Shown: positions 25,101-32,924, counted from the first letter of the stretch. The stretch: 64,000 nt of DNA from Strongylocentrotus purpuratus (GCF_000002235.5 NW_022145533.1:149501-213500); one strand, 5' to 3'. Made by a program: numbers and translations. Notes: generated by a model not told the origin, from the letters alone.

Positions 25101-25327
25101 GCCAAATTTCTTATCATTTTGATGATTCCAGAACCTTGCAGTACACACCAATACTTATATGCTAGATGATCAACCTTTTCTGATCGATTCCACAACGTTT
25201 CTTTCACAATGCAGTCGCATGACCATAAGTGGTCTTTATCTTTAAATCATAATTGATTAATGACAATAATAATCACCTTGTCCTCAATGTCCTTGTTGAT
25301 TCCGCTTGGTGGTGCTCGGCCCGTCAT
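3393..25327 (-). CDS. Transgelin/calponin-like protein, 5' part, two alternative first exons
   Basis: Minus-strand gene running off the left edge. Two alternative first coding exons (25277-25327 and 19850-19906) can join in frame to exon 2 (3393-3532). Exon 2 encodes KAAKYPTDIEIEARKWVEEV..., then SGVVLCK, which matches the start of the type-3 calponin-homology domain in transgelin, myophilin and muscle protein 20 (pattern AKY-x-EARxWIEE...LKDGVxLCKL). These proteins bind actin in muscle and cytoskeleton. That role comes from the family, not from this sequence. The rest of the CH domain and any C-terminal calponin-like repeat lie outside the window. I cannot tell transgelin from a longer calponin. 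GT-AG splice sites are intact and no frame break is seen in these three exons. Confidence 0.8.
3759..4059 (-). mobile_element. tRNA-derived SINE, copy 1
   Basis: On the minus strand a tRNA-like head has the A-box region TGGATGAGTGGATATG and B box GGTTCAAGTCC. A body follows with GGCACTAATGTCCTCTGGC, CATTTGCCACTC, ATTAGCAAATGTGCGCTTG and GATGACCGGTGTAATAATA. The same body is at 31290-31641 and, truncated, at 63231-63388. The tail is short and AT-rich. Confidence 0.85.
4246..4540. mobile_element. Harbinger-like MITE copy 1, TAA target site
   Basis: Bounded by TAA at 4243-4245 and 4541-4543, starting GGCC and ending GGCC. Inside, GCTCGGTACATTT, CCTGACAGTCG and TTTTAGCAGTGTTTTTCATG match the better preserved copy at 54578-54956. 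The long terminal inverted repeats of that copy are mostly replaced here by C and A runs. Confidence 0.65.
4721..5134 (+). mobile_element. MITE family A copy 3
   Basis: Full-length, TTAA to TTAA, with ends AAAGGTAAAGATCAGT and AACTGGTCTTTACCTTTAA. Internal CACGTGTACGACACGTG and GTAGGCGGTTTCTC match other copies. No coding capacity. Confidence 0.88.
5135..6287. other. Intron DNA, one short inverted repeat
   Basis: No exon found. A small inverted repeat (GGGGGAAAATTGCCT near 5509, AGGCAATTTTCTC near 5602) bounds about 105 bp and could be a tiny MITE. The rest is AT-rich without recognisable features. Confidence 0.35.
6288..6667. mobile_element. MITE family H copy 1, TSD TAT
   Basis: Starts AGGCCTGTCCTCACTAGC and ends GATGATGAAAACGCGCCT; subterminal GAGATTGCCAAATATCC is mirrored by GGCTATTTGGCAATCTC. 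TAT stands directly outside both ends (6285-6287, 6668-6670). Two other copies are at 39312-39690 and 63395-63872. No reading frame of note. Confidence 0.85.
6964..7166. mobile_element. Short C/G-run element with inverted ends
   Basis: GGCAGTGGCGGGTTCAGG at the left is roughly mirrored by CCTGGATCCGCGCCTGG at the right. Runs of G and C and a short CA repeat lie between. The ends look like a small non-autonomous element, but only one copy is clear. Confidence 0.45.
7800..7945. repeat. Dispersed repeat M copy 1
   Basis: AAATACACAGGTGCTCAGG, AAATTTGCATAGAGTT and GATGCAAAACAAATTTTA recur, inverted and diverged, at 57300-57470 in ORC1 intron 2. C-rich DNA (7625-7790) precedes it. No gene seen. 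Confidence 0.6.
8400..8544. mobile_element. MITE family C copy 1, TSD CAG
   Basis: About 145 bp. Left end GGACCCGTTTCACAAAG, right end TTTGTGAAACGCCCCCC, with TTTGTCACTGATGACAA near the right end and CTGATAACCAATCAGAAGC in the middle. CAG at 8397-8399 and 8545-8547. Copies 2 and 3 are at 22471 and 59208. Confidence 0.85.
8778..9185 (+). mobile_element. MITE family A copy 4
   Basis: Full-length with TTAA at both ends; left AAAGATAAAGACCAGTTATG, right AAAACTGGTCTTTACCTTTAA. About 408 bp, no gene. Confidence 0.88.
9186..9945. other. Intron DNA, nothing identified
   Basis: AT-rich. Short open frames at 9417-9762 overlap on both strands and have no recognisable domain or splice context, so I call no gene. 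Confidence 0.35.
9946..10140. repeat. Diverged tandem repeat, ~80 bp unit
   Basis: Three units begin GTGAAATTAGTGCGGTCTAA, GGAAATGAGAGCAGTCTAA and GTGAAATGAGAGCAGTCTAA at about 78 and 83 bp spacing, each followed by GTCATGC-like text in the first two. An inverted piece of the unit (CCAGTGAGAATGAGGTCA) lies near 10341. Confidence 0.55.
10141..11336. other. Intron DNA, nothing identified
   Basis: AT-rich DNA with a short CAA run near 10970. A 76-codon minus-strand open frame (10524-10754) begins with a hydrophobic segment but has no recognised homologue; it is listed among rejected items. Confidence 0.3.
11337..11738 (+). mobile_element. MITE family A copy 5
   Basis: Begins TTAAAGGTAAAGACCAGTT and ends ACTGGTCTTTACCTTCAA, so the right TTAA has one change. 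About 402 bp. Confidence 0.87.
11739..13520. other. Intron DNA, nothing identified
   Basis: AT-rich sequence with scattered CATGTACATG-like words. No exon, RNA gene or bounded repeat that I can support. Confidence 0.35.
13521..13843. mobile_element. Possible MITE, GGGTTCACA ends
   Basis: TTGGGTTCACATGG at the left is mirrored by CCGTGTGAACCC at the right across about 320 bp. Only one copy is seen in the window and the inverted ends are short, so this is tentative. Confidence 0.35.
13844..15329. other. Intron DNA, nothing identified
   Basis: AT-rich; a G run near 14321-14336. No gene found. Confidence 0.35.
15330..16227. mobile_element. Element J: inverted-end element with internal 104-bp tandem array and 9-bp TSD
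   Basis: Ends GCGCGTAGCCAGG and CCTGGCTACGCGC are inverted. ATTAAAGCC lies directly outside both ends (15321-15329 and 16228-16236), a 9-bp duplication. Inside, GAAGACGATTCGTTGTACC recurs at about 15485, 15589, 15692, 15796, 15900 and 16005. Each unit is near 104 bp and contains GCGCGAAGCTTTGACG. GC-rich palindromic CGCGCGAAGCGCGC-like text flanks the array. A 9-bp duplication suits Mutator-like elements among others; no transposase is present. Confidence 0.85.
15485..16023. repeat. 104-bp tandem array inside element J
   Basis: Five near-identical units with 103-105 bp spacing. The middle units differ by only a few bases and the outer ones are more diverged. This is the pattern of internal unequal exchange. 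Confidence 0.9.
16228..16403. repeat. Dispersed repeat I copy 1
   Basis: From AAAGCCCCACTGTCCTACTT to GTGGTCTAATCCCTGC. An inverted copy of the same ~170 bp is at 42934-43099. Element J is inserted at its left boundary, so the 9-bp duplication doubles as the start of this repeat. Confidence 0.75.
16404..18299. other. Intron DNA, nothing identified
   Basis: AT-rich. A 65-codon minus-strand open frame at 16769-16966 is hydrophobic and A/T driven. I see no exon. Confidence 0.35.
18300..18830. repeat. Pyrimidine-rich (CT)n tract with duplicated blocks
   Basis: C/T-rich on plus strand. A block ending CACATCACACCCTAACACAAA occurs at about 18700-18720 and 18808-18828, a local duplication of about 108 bp. 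All long reading frames here are Ser/Leu/Pro or Arg/Glu low-complexity artefacts. Confidence 0.88.
19689..19870 (+). other. Possible short exon or gene relic in transgelin-like intron 1
   Basis: A plus-strand frame without stops reads DPIAPYCRSYQYQRQPDIHE, RPTCTYGEIRAKTRGILHN and SEEMIHQNEKK before a stop at 19868-19870. The local GC content is higher than the surroundings and the composition looks protein-like (Tyr, Gln, Arg, few Leu). A second frame immediately upstream (MDKSTKHTAGKVSKMSGEIS, from 19607) would precede it after a frame change. I do not recognise the family. Its 3' end overlaps transgelin-like exon 1b on the other strand, so it may be a gene relic or chance. Confidence 0.25.
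19850..19906 (-). CDS. Transgelin/calponin-like gene, alternative first coding exon 1b
   Basis: 57 bp, 19 codons: MPGNNRAPPSGINLDIQRK, ending phase 0 at donor AAG|GTAATA. APPSGIN followed by DI..K is shared with exon 1a, which points to exon duplication. Both join exon 2 in frame. The N-terminal Arg/Pro-Gly segment before a Gln/Arg-Lys helix start resembles transgelin N-termini. Confidence 0.8.
20138..20145 (-). promoter_or_regulatory. TATA-like box for exon 1b
   Basis: Minus strand TATAAATA, about 230 bp upstream of the exon 1b ATG, followed by GTGGGCGTGGACACC, a GC/CACCC-type motif. Position fits a start site near 20110. No transcription evidence is available from sequence. Confidence 0.5.
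20600..20865 (+). mobile_element. Probable LINE 3' tail
   Basis: A T-rich segment containing GAGAGCCTTCTACCTAAACTC and ending in repeated AATGAATAAATAAAC/AATG words (20830-20866) looks like the 3' end of a non-LTR retrotransposon with a short tandem tail. No coding part remains. Confidence 0.45.
20866..22304. other. Upstream/intron DNA with simple repeats
   Basis: Holds a (CT)n tract at 21160-21245, a G run at 21608-21622, a (GA)n run at 22142-22180 and a G run near 22272-22290. No gene found. Confidence 0.5.
22305..22875 (+). repeat. Long inverted repeat pair L, left arm
   Basis: Shares ordered, diverged blocks with the reverse complement of 30578-31190: TACAATATTCATGAATAC, GAAACTTCATCCCGGTGTGC, ATCTCCGTAGGGACTAG, GATGGCGTTTTATAATGTG and TGTGTTGCTCTTAAT. 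The left arm contains MITE C copy 2, absent from the right arm. These may be two copies of a dispersed element or the ends of one large one. Confidence 0.75.
22471..22625. mobile_element. MITE family C copy 2, TSD CAG, with empty-site control
   Basis: GGGGGCGTTTCACAAAATTTG at the left (one base more than shown in copy 1) and CTTTGTGAAATGCCCCC at the right. CAG at 22468-22470 and 22626-22628. The right arm of repeat L has uninterrupted TGCAGGTGTAAGG at this point, so the insertion and its short duplication are visible. Confidence 0.88.
22876..23611. other. AT-rich DNA with a fragment of a SINE-type tail
   Basis: Around 23265-23335 a run of AATAATAATAATATTC is followed by CTTTTATATAGCGCTTAATAC and TCTAAGCGCTTTACAG, words typical of the 3' region of the SINE seen at 31290. 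No gene found. Confidence 0.4.
23612..23662. repeat. Perfect 24-bp hairpin with 3-nt loop
   Basis: Left arm 23612-23635 (ATCTTTTCAATATATTTGAA then AGAT) and right arm 23639-23662 are exact reverse complements, with loop AAT. It could extrude as a cruciform or mark a young palindromic insertion. No Rho-like or polymerase III context is seen. Confidence 0.9.
23663..24885. other. AT-rich DNA upstream in the transgelin-like intron
   Basis: A C/G-rich patch lies at 23725-23815 (GCCAGCCAACCGACACC, then TGTCGGTTTATGG). Otherwise AT-rich without an exon I can support. Confidence 0.35.
24886..25245 (-). mobile_element. MITE family A copy 6, adjacent to exon 1a
   Basis: Inverse copy with TTAA at both ends, left TTAAAGGTAAAGACCAGT and right GTGGTCTTTATCTTTAA. 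Slightly shorter (360 bp) than most copies. Its end is 31 bp from the exon 1a donor site. Confidence 0.88.
25277..25327 (-). CDS. Transgelin/calponin-like gene, alternative first coding exon 1a
   Basis: 51 bp, 17 codons: MTGRAPPSGINKDIEDK, phase 0, donor AAG|GTGATT. Related to exon 1b over GRAPPSGIN/NRAPPSGIN and DI..K. Preceded by a short leader with AATAAATCATC just before ATG and a TATA-like box 76 bp upstream. Confidence 0.8.
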
Positions 25328-25402
25328 GATGATTTATTTCTGTGTTACTCCTGAAGCTGAGTCAAATTGAAGAGAGGATATTCAACTCTGAAATGTTCCC
25401 CT

Positions 25403-25410
25403 ATTTTATA
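25403..25410 (-). promoter_or_regulatory. TATA-like box for exon 1a
   Basis: Minus strand reads AGTATATAAAATAGGGG, placing TATAAAAT about 76 bp upstream of the ATG. This allows a 5' leader of roughly 50 nt. The element is well placed but unverified. Confidence 0.55.
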
Positions 25411-27208
25411 TACTACAATGAAAGGTCGGCCGAACCTAGTTGCTTCAGGTCGAGTCGTCTCACCAGACAATTACAAAAAAGAAGGTGTGTTCCTATTGTT
25501 CGCGAGTGAACAAAACTGAGCTAGCTCAATTGTACTGGTAATATATCCAGTAAAAAAGAGAGAATGTTGTGTCTCACGGTCTGGCTCGTATTGTAAATGG
25601 TTTGAAAATACGATTCGCGAGGTAAGGTGCTATAATGCGTAGGATCTCTGTTGTATCCTAGATCGGGATAATGGCGGGAAACATCCACACAAAAATGGTC
25701 ACACCCTCTCCGATCCGATCTCGCGCTCTAGGCTACAGCCGGGTGACGAGTCGTTTTATGCGATTTAGGAAAGAAAGAAAATTACTATCGCATGGCTGGC
25801 TGGCTATTCTGTGTTAGCAATGGACCTTCATGAAACAAGATCACTGTTTTTGTCTTCTTCCTTGTTTACACGTTGGTGATAATAGTGTGCAAAGAATGTG
25901 GCGGTGAGATTTTGTTTCCGTCGAGGTATAGGTGACAAACAAGCATATCGAAGTGGCATAACCAGATAACAGGTAGTTGTGACACGAAGGGGCGGGGCAG
26001 CGTGATGCATGCAGGCTTATTAGTTATCATAGGCCAAGATTTAGAAATCACATTCATAACGATATAGAAACAAATTAGGTGAATTAATCTAGCCATTCCT
26101 TTCGATAATTAATCAATGGTTGGAGGGACAGTTTCGATAATCAACGTAGTTATATCAAGCATGATTCCTTTTTCACTGATTTGATTAATTTGAAAACTAT
26201 GTGATTCATGATAGTACATTAACTGCCCATACCCCCACCCTTCCAACCCCCCCCCCCCCCCTTCTTGTGAATGAGAGAGAGAGAGGCGTCTGGAGCGGAA
26301 GCGGAAACGCTTGCCAGGTTCCCGTTGCTACTTGCTAGAGGGATGAATGGTCAGACATCACGGCATGATTCTTAATGAAGTATATAATCAGGGAGTTAAA
26401 ATGAAGGTTGTAACTTCAGAACTCTTGTCTTACGAGAGCGGACCCAGGATAACCATTACATGCAACAAAGAGAGAGAGAGCGAGGGGGGGGGGGGGGGCT
26501 GGGTGGGGCGTTAATGTGAAAAACTGCAAACCCTGCAAGGGAGTAATGTTGAGAGAATTGAGCTTCTTTCTTTGACTAAGAAAACAAAACGAAATGCGAA
26601 TCCTTATTCCTTACCAAAAATTGCACAGTGGCGCACACAGAAATTTATCAATCGAAGGGGGAGGGGCAGGCACTTGGGAAGCCCCACATAGCCCTGAAGA
26701 TTCATTGAAAGCAGTATCATTTTCCTCTGGAAGTCTGGATTTAAAGGGGAAGGGTATACGCTGGCTTCACCCGTGGGGGTTCTAACTGCCCCTGTTCACC
26801 CCACTGTCTTTCTGTATTTACTCATTCTCTTTAATTACCATTCACGGTCGCATGTGCTTTGAATGAGAATGGGACTTATCTCTTGTAATGATTCATACTA
26901 TTAGAATGCCACCACAGTAAGCAGTTGAAAGATGAGTCCTTGCAGCAATTCAAAAGTGATTGAGAATTAACATAATCCTTCATAATTTTTGTAACGAGCG
27001 TTTCGAAGGATATTGAGAAGGTCTTTAGACAACATTTAATTTGCATGTTCCGAGTGTTGAACCTTCACCGCAGTTTGATAATTGAAAAGTGATCTGCTGA
27101 ATGGAATCACAATAGCTATATTGGTTTATTAAAAGGCGCCGGTGGGAGGGGTGGGGGCGTTCCCCTCCCCCCCACTCAGTTTTATTTAGGGTACGCGTAT
27201 GCATGTTC
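25411..27208. other. Intergenic DNA, no gene seen
   Basis: Upstream of the transgelin-like gene. Contains a C run near 26249-26264, a (GA)n/G-run near 26466-26498 and a degenerate C/G-rich dispersed repeat around 26625-26800. No coding exon is supportable. Confidence 0.4.
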
Positions 27209-27372
27209 CCTCCTTTTGAAAACACCCCCCCCCCCCTAAGTCCGGTGTATAAAGTCAATACGGGCCGGATTTTTGTGCGTAAAAAGTACCCCTCCTTTTG
27301 AAAACACCCCCCCCCCCTAAGTCCGGTGTATAAAGTCAATACGGGCCGGATTTTGGTGCGTAAAAAGTACCT
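27209..27372. repeat. Two-copy 82-bp tandem duplication
   Basis: CCTCCTTTTGAAAACACC, then AAGTCCGGTGTATAAAGTC, ACGGGCCGGATTTT and GTGCGTAAAAAGTACC occur twice with an 82 bp period. The copies are almost identical, so the duplication is recent. A G run follows at 27422-27442. Confidence 0.9.
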
Positions 27373-27639
27373 CTTTACCGGAAATTTTGGGAACACGCAT
27401 GCGGTCCCCCCGACCCCGGAGTGGGGGGGGGGGGGGGGGGGGGTCCGTATGAATCCGCCTCGTTTGTGTACGTGCCTGGATTGGAGTCATGAGTGTGATG
27501 TCATGCAGAAAGAGGTTTGGATTTAGGACTGAACGAGCTTTGTCGAGTGTTTATTACCCATGCAGGTTCTTGTCTATATTATAAGCTGTATTCAAATTGA
27601 TGATTCACACTATAATGAGCCAATTTATTAGACCGACAG

Positions 27640-27990
27640 AAGAAAAGTGAAGGAGTTGGGGAGAAGAGAGGAAGTCAAGAGCAAACGGGAAAGAGAGGGA
27701 GAAAAGGAGAGAGCGGGAAGAAGGATAGAAAACAGAGATGATCATGCAGTCAGAGACAGAAACAGACGGGTAAAGAGTTGGGGGCAGAGAGAACTTTGGG
27801 AGACAGTGATAGACAAGCAGACATAGTTACAGACAATCGGAGAAAAAAAAAGAGAGGGTGAGCGAAAGAAAGAGCGAGAGAGGGGAGGGAGAGAGAGAGA
27901 GATAGAAAGAGAGAGAGAGAGAGAGAAGCATATCGGACGGAGAAAGAGAGAGAGCGAGAGAGAGAGAGAGAAAGAGTGAGAGAGGGGTGC

Positions 27991-28023
<33 letters not shown>

Positions 28024-28290
28024 AGAGAAAGATAATTATTTTAAAATTATAGACAAATTCAAATAATGATTCTTGTTTTATCGTTCATGTTTTGAACAAA
28101 GTATTGCCTTATCACGATTAAAAAACACCAAATCCTTTTGTAGTGAATTAAAAAAAAGACAGGGAGAGAGAGAGAGAGAGAGAGACAGAGAGAGAGACAG
28201 AGACAGACAGACAGACAGACGGGCAGAGAGAGAGAGAGAGAGAGACAGACGGGCAGAGAGAGAGAGAGAGAGAGAGAGGGGAAGAAAAAG
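27640..28290. repeat. Purine-rich (GA)n and (GACA)n tracts
   Basis: Long stretches of AGAGAG interrupted by GACAGACAGACAG (28195-28220) and by a short unique segment at 28033-28155. A diverged copy of that segment (ATTTTAAAATTATAGAC against ATTATACCATTATATAC, each followed by AAATTCAAAT) appears after the second GA block, so the tract includes a local duplication. Confidence 0.85.
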
Positions 28291-28995
28291 ACAATTATAC
28301 CATTATATACAAATTCAAATTATAATTCATGTTATATCGTTCATGTTTGAGCAAAAAACATTGCCAATTTTGGGGGCAAAATCCTTTTAAAGCGAATAAG
28401 GAAAAATTGACGGGACAAGGAAAATGATAGCTTGAATGGATTAACGCGTTGCGTGATATACGGAAATGAGATTACCGGGCTCAGTTGAGACCACCCCTAG
28501 GTTCCATGGAAATACAATCACATTTTTGCAAAACAGATGAATCAAGAAACATAATGGTTGTTCATTATAAGGTTCTCTTCCTCCTATTCATTCTATATTT
28601 TCTTTCTATTCTGAATGAAATTCATAAAACGAAGATATTATTCTGATTAGACTTACTCTTTTTAACTTTCTTTTCTTCTCGAGGTTTTTTTCCTCCCATT
28701 TCCTTTTCATTTTAGTCGTTTATCCTGTTAATTTAGCTAGGGTTACAAATAACAACAGAAAAGCGCGAGAAACAAACGAGTCAAACTTTAAGCATTAAAC
28801 ATTAAAAATAGGAAAGTTATGAATTAAAGTTGTCATCAGTGAAACACTAAAATGATTGGCAACACTATGACGTATCTTGCGATGTCCACTTTACTTTGCT
28901 CCGTACAGAAAATGCCATAAACGTTCGTTTTTTCATGACGGAATATTATATTTATTGGTCTTTTGTTTGCCATTCCTTTGTTTATTGTATCATCC
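28291..28995. other. Intergenic DNA, no gene seen
   Basis: AT-rich, without bounded repeats or exons I can support. Confidence 0.35.
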
Positions 28996-29004
28996 CCCCA
29001 TCTT

Positions 29005-29115
29005 GTTCTCGTTCTTGATCTTGTCGTTGTTATTGTTGTTGTTGTTGTTGTTCTTTTTCTTCTTGTTTTCGTTGTTGTTGCTGTTGTTGTTGTTGCTGTT
29101 TCTCTTTCTCTTTTA
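29005..29115. repeat. (GTT)n-rich trinucleotide tract
   Basis: GTTGTTGTTGTTGTT interspersed with CTT and GCT, immediately upstream of a LINE fragment. Confidence 0.85.
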
Positions 29116-29129
29116 TTCAACTTGGTTTC

Positions 29130-29838
29130 TACACTTTATAGAACTGAGGAAATACTTGATAATTGGGGTACCCCCAAAATTCAAAAGAGGGCCGCAAGAA
29201 TAATATTGAACAAGACATATGACACACCGTCGGCTGATTTGTTCACAAGTCTTAAATGGATGACACTAGACAAGCGGTTTGAGTTAAGTCGCGTTATGAT
29301 GATATATAAATGCGTTCATAACTTAGCACCTTCTTACCTTCAGGTAGGCTTAATCAATCCTAATGATGTACATGAGCATCATACAAGGCAAATAGACAGT
29401 GGATGTTTACGTGTGCCTAGATTTCACACTGATTGTTATAAGTGTAGCCCAATTGTTTCTTCCATATTTGAATGGAATAAGCTAGATAATTCATTGAGAA
29501 CGGCTTCCTCTGTCAATTCATTTAAGAGATTGTTTAAACAAAGTTGTAATTTGTGAATGGCTCAGCCGTACATACACTACGTGCATGTTCTGTAATATTT
29601 ACATAACTTATTCACATAATTGCGACTTAATTAATATTTTCCTATTGACATTACTGTTTACTAGGTTAATGATTATATTTATTTTGCAAACGAGTATTAT
29701 TTTTGTAACTGTTCTGTATAAATGTTATAAACGATGTAAATATGTTCATTCAGGGCCCCATGGAAGACCACTACTTGTTGGTGAATGGGCTACCCTGTCA
29801 AAATATTAGAAATAAATAAAAAATAAATAAATAAATAA
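29130..29838 (+). mobile_element. 5'-truncated LINE, reverse transcriptase C-terminus and 3' tail
   Basis: An open frame to a stop at 29554-29556 encodes IQKRAARIILNKTYDTPSA, then LFTSLKWMTLDKRFELS, MIYKCVHNLAPSYLQ and a final SSIFEWNKLDNSLRT with NSFKRLFKQSCNL. This is the characteristic C-terminal region of L2/CR1/Jockey-like LINE polyproteins (QKRAARxI, L.W..L..R, YK, WN.L, FK..L). The non-coding tail ends in AAATAAATAAATAAATAA. The polymerase and endonuclease domains are missing by 5' truncation. Confidence 0.82.
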
Positions 29839-30577
29839 GTACCCGAGGTAAACGGAGTGCCCGCGGAGTCCCCAACTATTCTGGTCTTATAGCTGATGGG
29901 CATGAGCCCGTTTGATTAAATAGTATGTTTATGTTTGCGTGTGTGTGTGTGTGTGTGGGGGGGGGGGGAGTACTCACTACTTGAACTCCCTTAGCTCCCC
30001 ATATTGTGGTCTCTGTAATTCCATTATGTTAAAAGACGTTGTAAACATTATCTAAAGTTTGCTCCCTACCGACCGTGTAAGATTAAAAGAACAACAAATA
30101 TTAATCGAAAAAAGAACAAAAATCATTTATCAATCAATAACGTCATAAAGATGATAAGAATGTTACTGTTCTGTGATCAGTATCCGAAGTTGAAGTACAA
30201 TGTACATTGTTTCTTTTTTAAATGTAATTTGTTTGTTGTTATGCATATCTCTATGGTGTTATACAACCGATATATTTATTGGACATCTAGAAAATACTAT
30301 ACTTGTTTCAACAACATTAAACAAATGGTAATCATCTTTTAACCTTAATTAGCTGACCGTTTCATTTTAATAAACATTGGAGTCATTTGAAGTCACTGTC
30401 ATGTAAAAAAAAAATGGTCGTTGCCATGGAAACGGAATGTTAAAGAAGTTAATATATTTGTTGCGCGTAGCATCCATCCCTGTTTTTTCCCCAGTATTTT
30501 TTTGCAAAAGTGTTAACCAACGTAACCCCCCCAATTATGACAGAAGCAGAAAAGGCGACAATTTAGTCAATATTTTT
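29839..30577. other. Intergenic DNA, no gene seen
   Basis: Contains a (GT)n then G run at 29936-29968. Otherwise AT-rich without an identifiable feature. Confidence 0.4.
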
Positions 30578-30867
30578 AATTAAGAGCAACACAAACCCTT
30601 TACGTTTCACTATTCTACTTGGATTAAACGAAATATAAACGGGTATCACATTATAAAACGCCATCACCTGAACGGTTGATTAAATTAATTACACGCATTA
30701 ATTGCCACGTATCATGCCTAATTAATATACACACCTTGTTTGGCGTTCAACAATAAGGGATAGAGCAACGTCGATCTGGCGCTGCTCAGTGGCTGCCGGG
30801 CTCACGATCAATTGGGCATAAAGAATTTCCGTTTCGGTTTAATAAAATTTGGAGTGGACTATTAGTC

Positions 30868-30922
<55 letters not shown>

Positions 30923-31190
30923 TAAACACTGACGACCTAAGGCGCGTGTTTATAATACGCCCTTTGAACAACTAGTCCCTACGGAGATGAAATCACCCTT
31001 ACACCTGCACATTGGGATGAAGTTTCATAATGATGTGAAAGAAAAATAATGCGGAATAGATTATCGGTCGAATTCTATGTTTTAATTCGAGAAGAGGACA
31101 CGAATTTGATTTGTTCCTCATTTGTTCGCCTTTGTATTCATGAATATTGTAAGCTAGTTATGCTCATGAGAAATCCCATTACAGTCACAG
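30578..31190 (-). repeat. Long inverted repeat pair L, right arm
   Basis: Reverse complement matches 22305-22875 in order. It carries about 190 bp more than the left arm, including an (ATT)n run, and lacks MITE C. Divergence is moderate, so the pair is not young. Confidence 0.75.
30868..30921. repeat. (ATT)n microsatellite
   Basis: About 17 TTA/ATT triplets in a row within repeat arm L. Confidence 0.95.
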
Positions 31191-31289
31191 TTTTGTGTGT
31201 ATTCAATTGATCCGTAGGAGACTGAAAAGATAATCGTTCATAATTATTATGTATATAATTTTTTTATTTGCCTTAACTCATTTATATTT

Positions 31290-31641
31290 TTCATGTGGAC
31301 GAGTGGATATGTCACCGGAACTGTGGATCACAGGGTCCGCGGTTCAAGTCCATGCACCGCGGCACTAATGTCCTTTGGCAAGACATTGGTATACAGTTGC
31401 CACTCTTCACCCATGTGTTAAATGGGTACCCGGTAGAATGCGAAAGATAATGTGCTTAGATTAGCAAGTGTGCGCTTTTAAAATGATGCCTGGCTGGAAT
31501 GCTCCACAGGGAGTGGAGAATACATTGTGTGCGGGTAAGCCTGAATCCGATGACCGGGGTAATAATATATATATATCTGTAAAGCCTTTTGAGAGTGTCT
31601 TCGGTCCTGAAAAGCGCTATATCAGCTATTATCATTATTAA
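31290..31641 (+). mobile_element. tRNA-derived SINE, copy 2 (most complete)
   Basis: tRNA-like head with GTGGACGAGTGGATATG (A-box region) and GGTTCAAGTCC (B box). Body motifs are GGCACTAATGTCC, TGCCACTCTTCACCC, TAGATTAGCAAGTG and GCCTGAATCCGATGACCGG. The 3' end has GAAAAGCGCTATATCAGC and ends in ATTATCATTATTA. The poor acceptor-stem pairing and long body argue against a functional tRNA gene. Confidence 0.88.
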
Positions 31642-32639
31642 CAAGAAAATAATTACAAATTCTATACATGACGAAATAAATGCGACACAAGTTTTGTTTT
31701 CCTCAATCTATTAAAAGGGGCACTGGCCCACCCACCCCTTCGCTTTCCTCCCCGGATCAAGACTCCGGATATAAACTTAAGTAACTTCCCCAACCCCACA
31801 CCCGAACGCCCCCACGAATACCTAGCTTCCTCATGTTGGAAGACAACACCATAACAGACAACAGGGATCACAGATGACGGAAACGAAGTCAAACCAGTGG
31901 ATATATCCATTACACCATGAAATCCGGAAGATGCAGATTTATTTGCTTCTGGATTTTTTTTATACAATCCTTTCGATCGGGAATAAACTCAACGTTTATA
32001 CAGAGGACAAGGAAATCGCTTCCCACATCGAGTGACTTTTAAATGGACCAGTAACCAGATAAATTCAAGAGCGAACATACCGATTCTGAAATAGGGTATG
32101 GAGCACAATATCGACAACAACGATGTTAACAATGCCAACAGCAACAACGACGACAGCCGCAACAACAACAACACTACCACCACCACCAGTCCACCACCGC
32201 CAAAAACAACATGTTTTTACACATTCCACGCATCTTTGGGTCTAGAATTTTAACTGGAACACAAGAAAACAATGAAGGGGTGCAATATTTGTAAACTTTA
32301 GGTATGCTTGAATGGGCTTTTATTAAACGGGGTGTGGGCTGGTTGTGTCCTCTAAACTAATTTAAAATAATACTTAGAAAATTGATTCTAGCAGTAACTT
32401 ATTTATTGTTGTAATCCTTGATTCTCAAAAAAATGAATTAGCCAATCAATCAGATACAGATCATACTTTTCTAAATAAATTAGATACATGTACATGTAAA
32501 TGATAAACAGAAATTACTGAATTCGATTGCATTGGCAGAAAGAAAAGTTAGCAATGTTCAAAGATAAATAAATTTATATATACAAGTATTCATATTTGTA
32601 TTTAAATTAAAATGGAAGCTACGTTTTGAAGAAAAACAC
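31642..32639. other. Intergenic DNA, no gene seen
   Basis: A CAA/ACC-type triplet-rich stretch at 32105-32205 (AACAACAACACTACCACC) stands out. No exon found. Confidence 0.4.
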
Positions 32640-32703
32640 GTAATTGGCATTTCGGAAGGGAGTGAGGGAGAGGGAGAGGGAGAGAGAGAGAGAGAGAGAG
32701 AGG

Positions 32704-32748
<45 letters not shown>

Positions 32749-32815
32749 GAGGGGGGAGGAATAGGGGAGTGAGGGAGAGTCAGAAAGATGGAAAGGGGGA
32801 AAGAGAGAGATAGGG
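32640..32815. repeat. (GA)n purine tract
   Basis: GAGAGAGAGA and GGGA units, with a G run at 32740-32749. Confidence 0.92.
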
Positions 32816-32924
32816 AAAAAGACCCTTATCATCAACACTACCATCAGCATTAACATCATCATAGACATCAACATAAACATCTAAGCACTATCATTTCAGC
32901 ATCAGCTTTTCTATCGCCATTATC

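Noticed and set aside
31290-31365. Functional tRNA gene
   Set aside because: A and B boxes are present but the stem pairing is poor and a SINE body with other copies follows.
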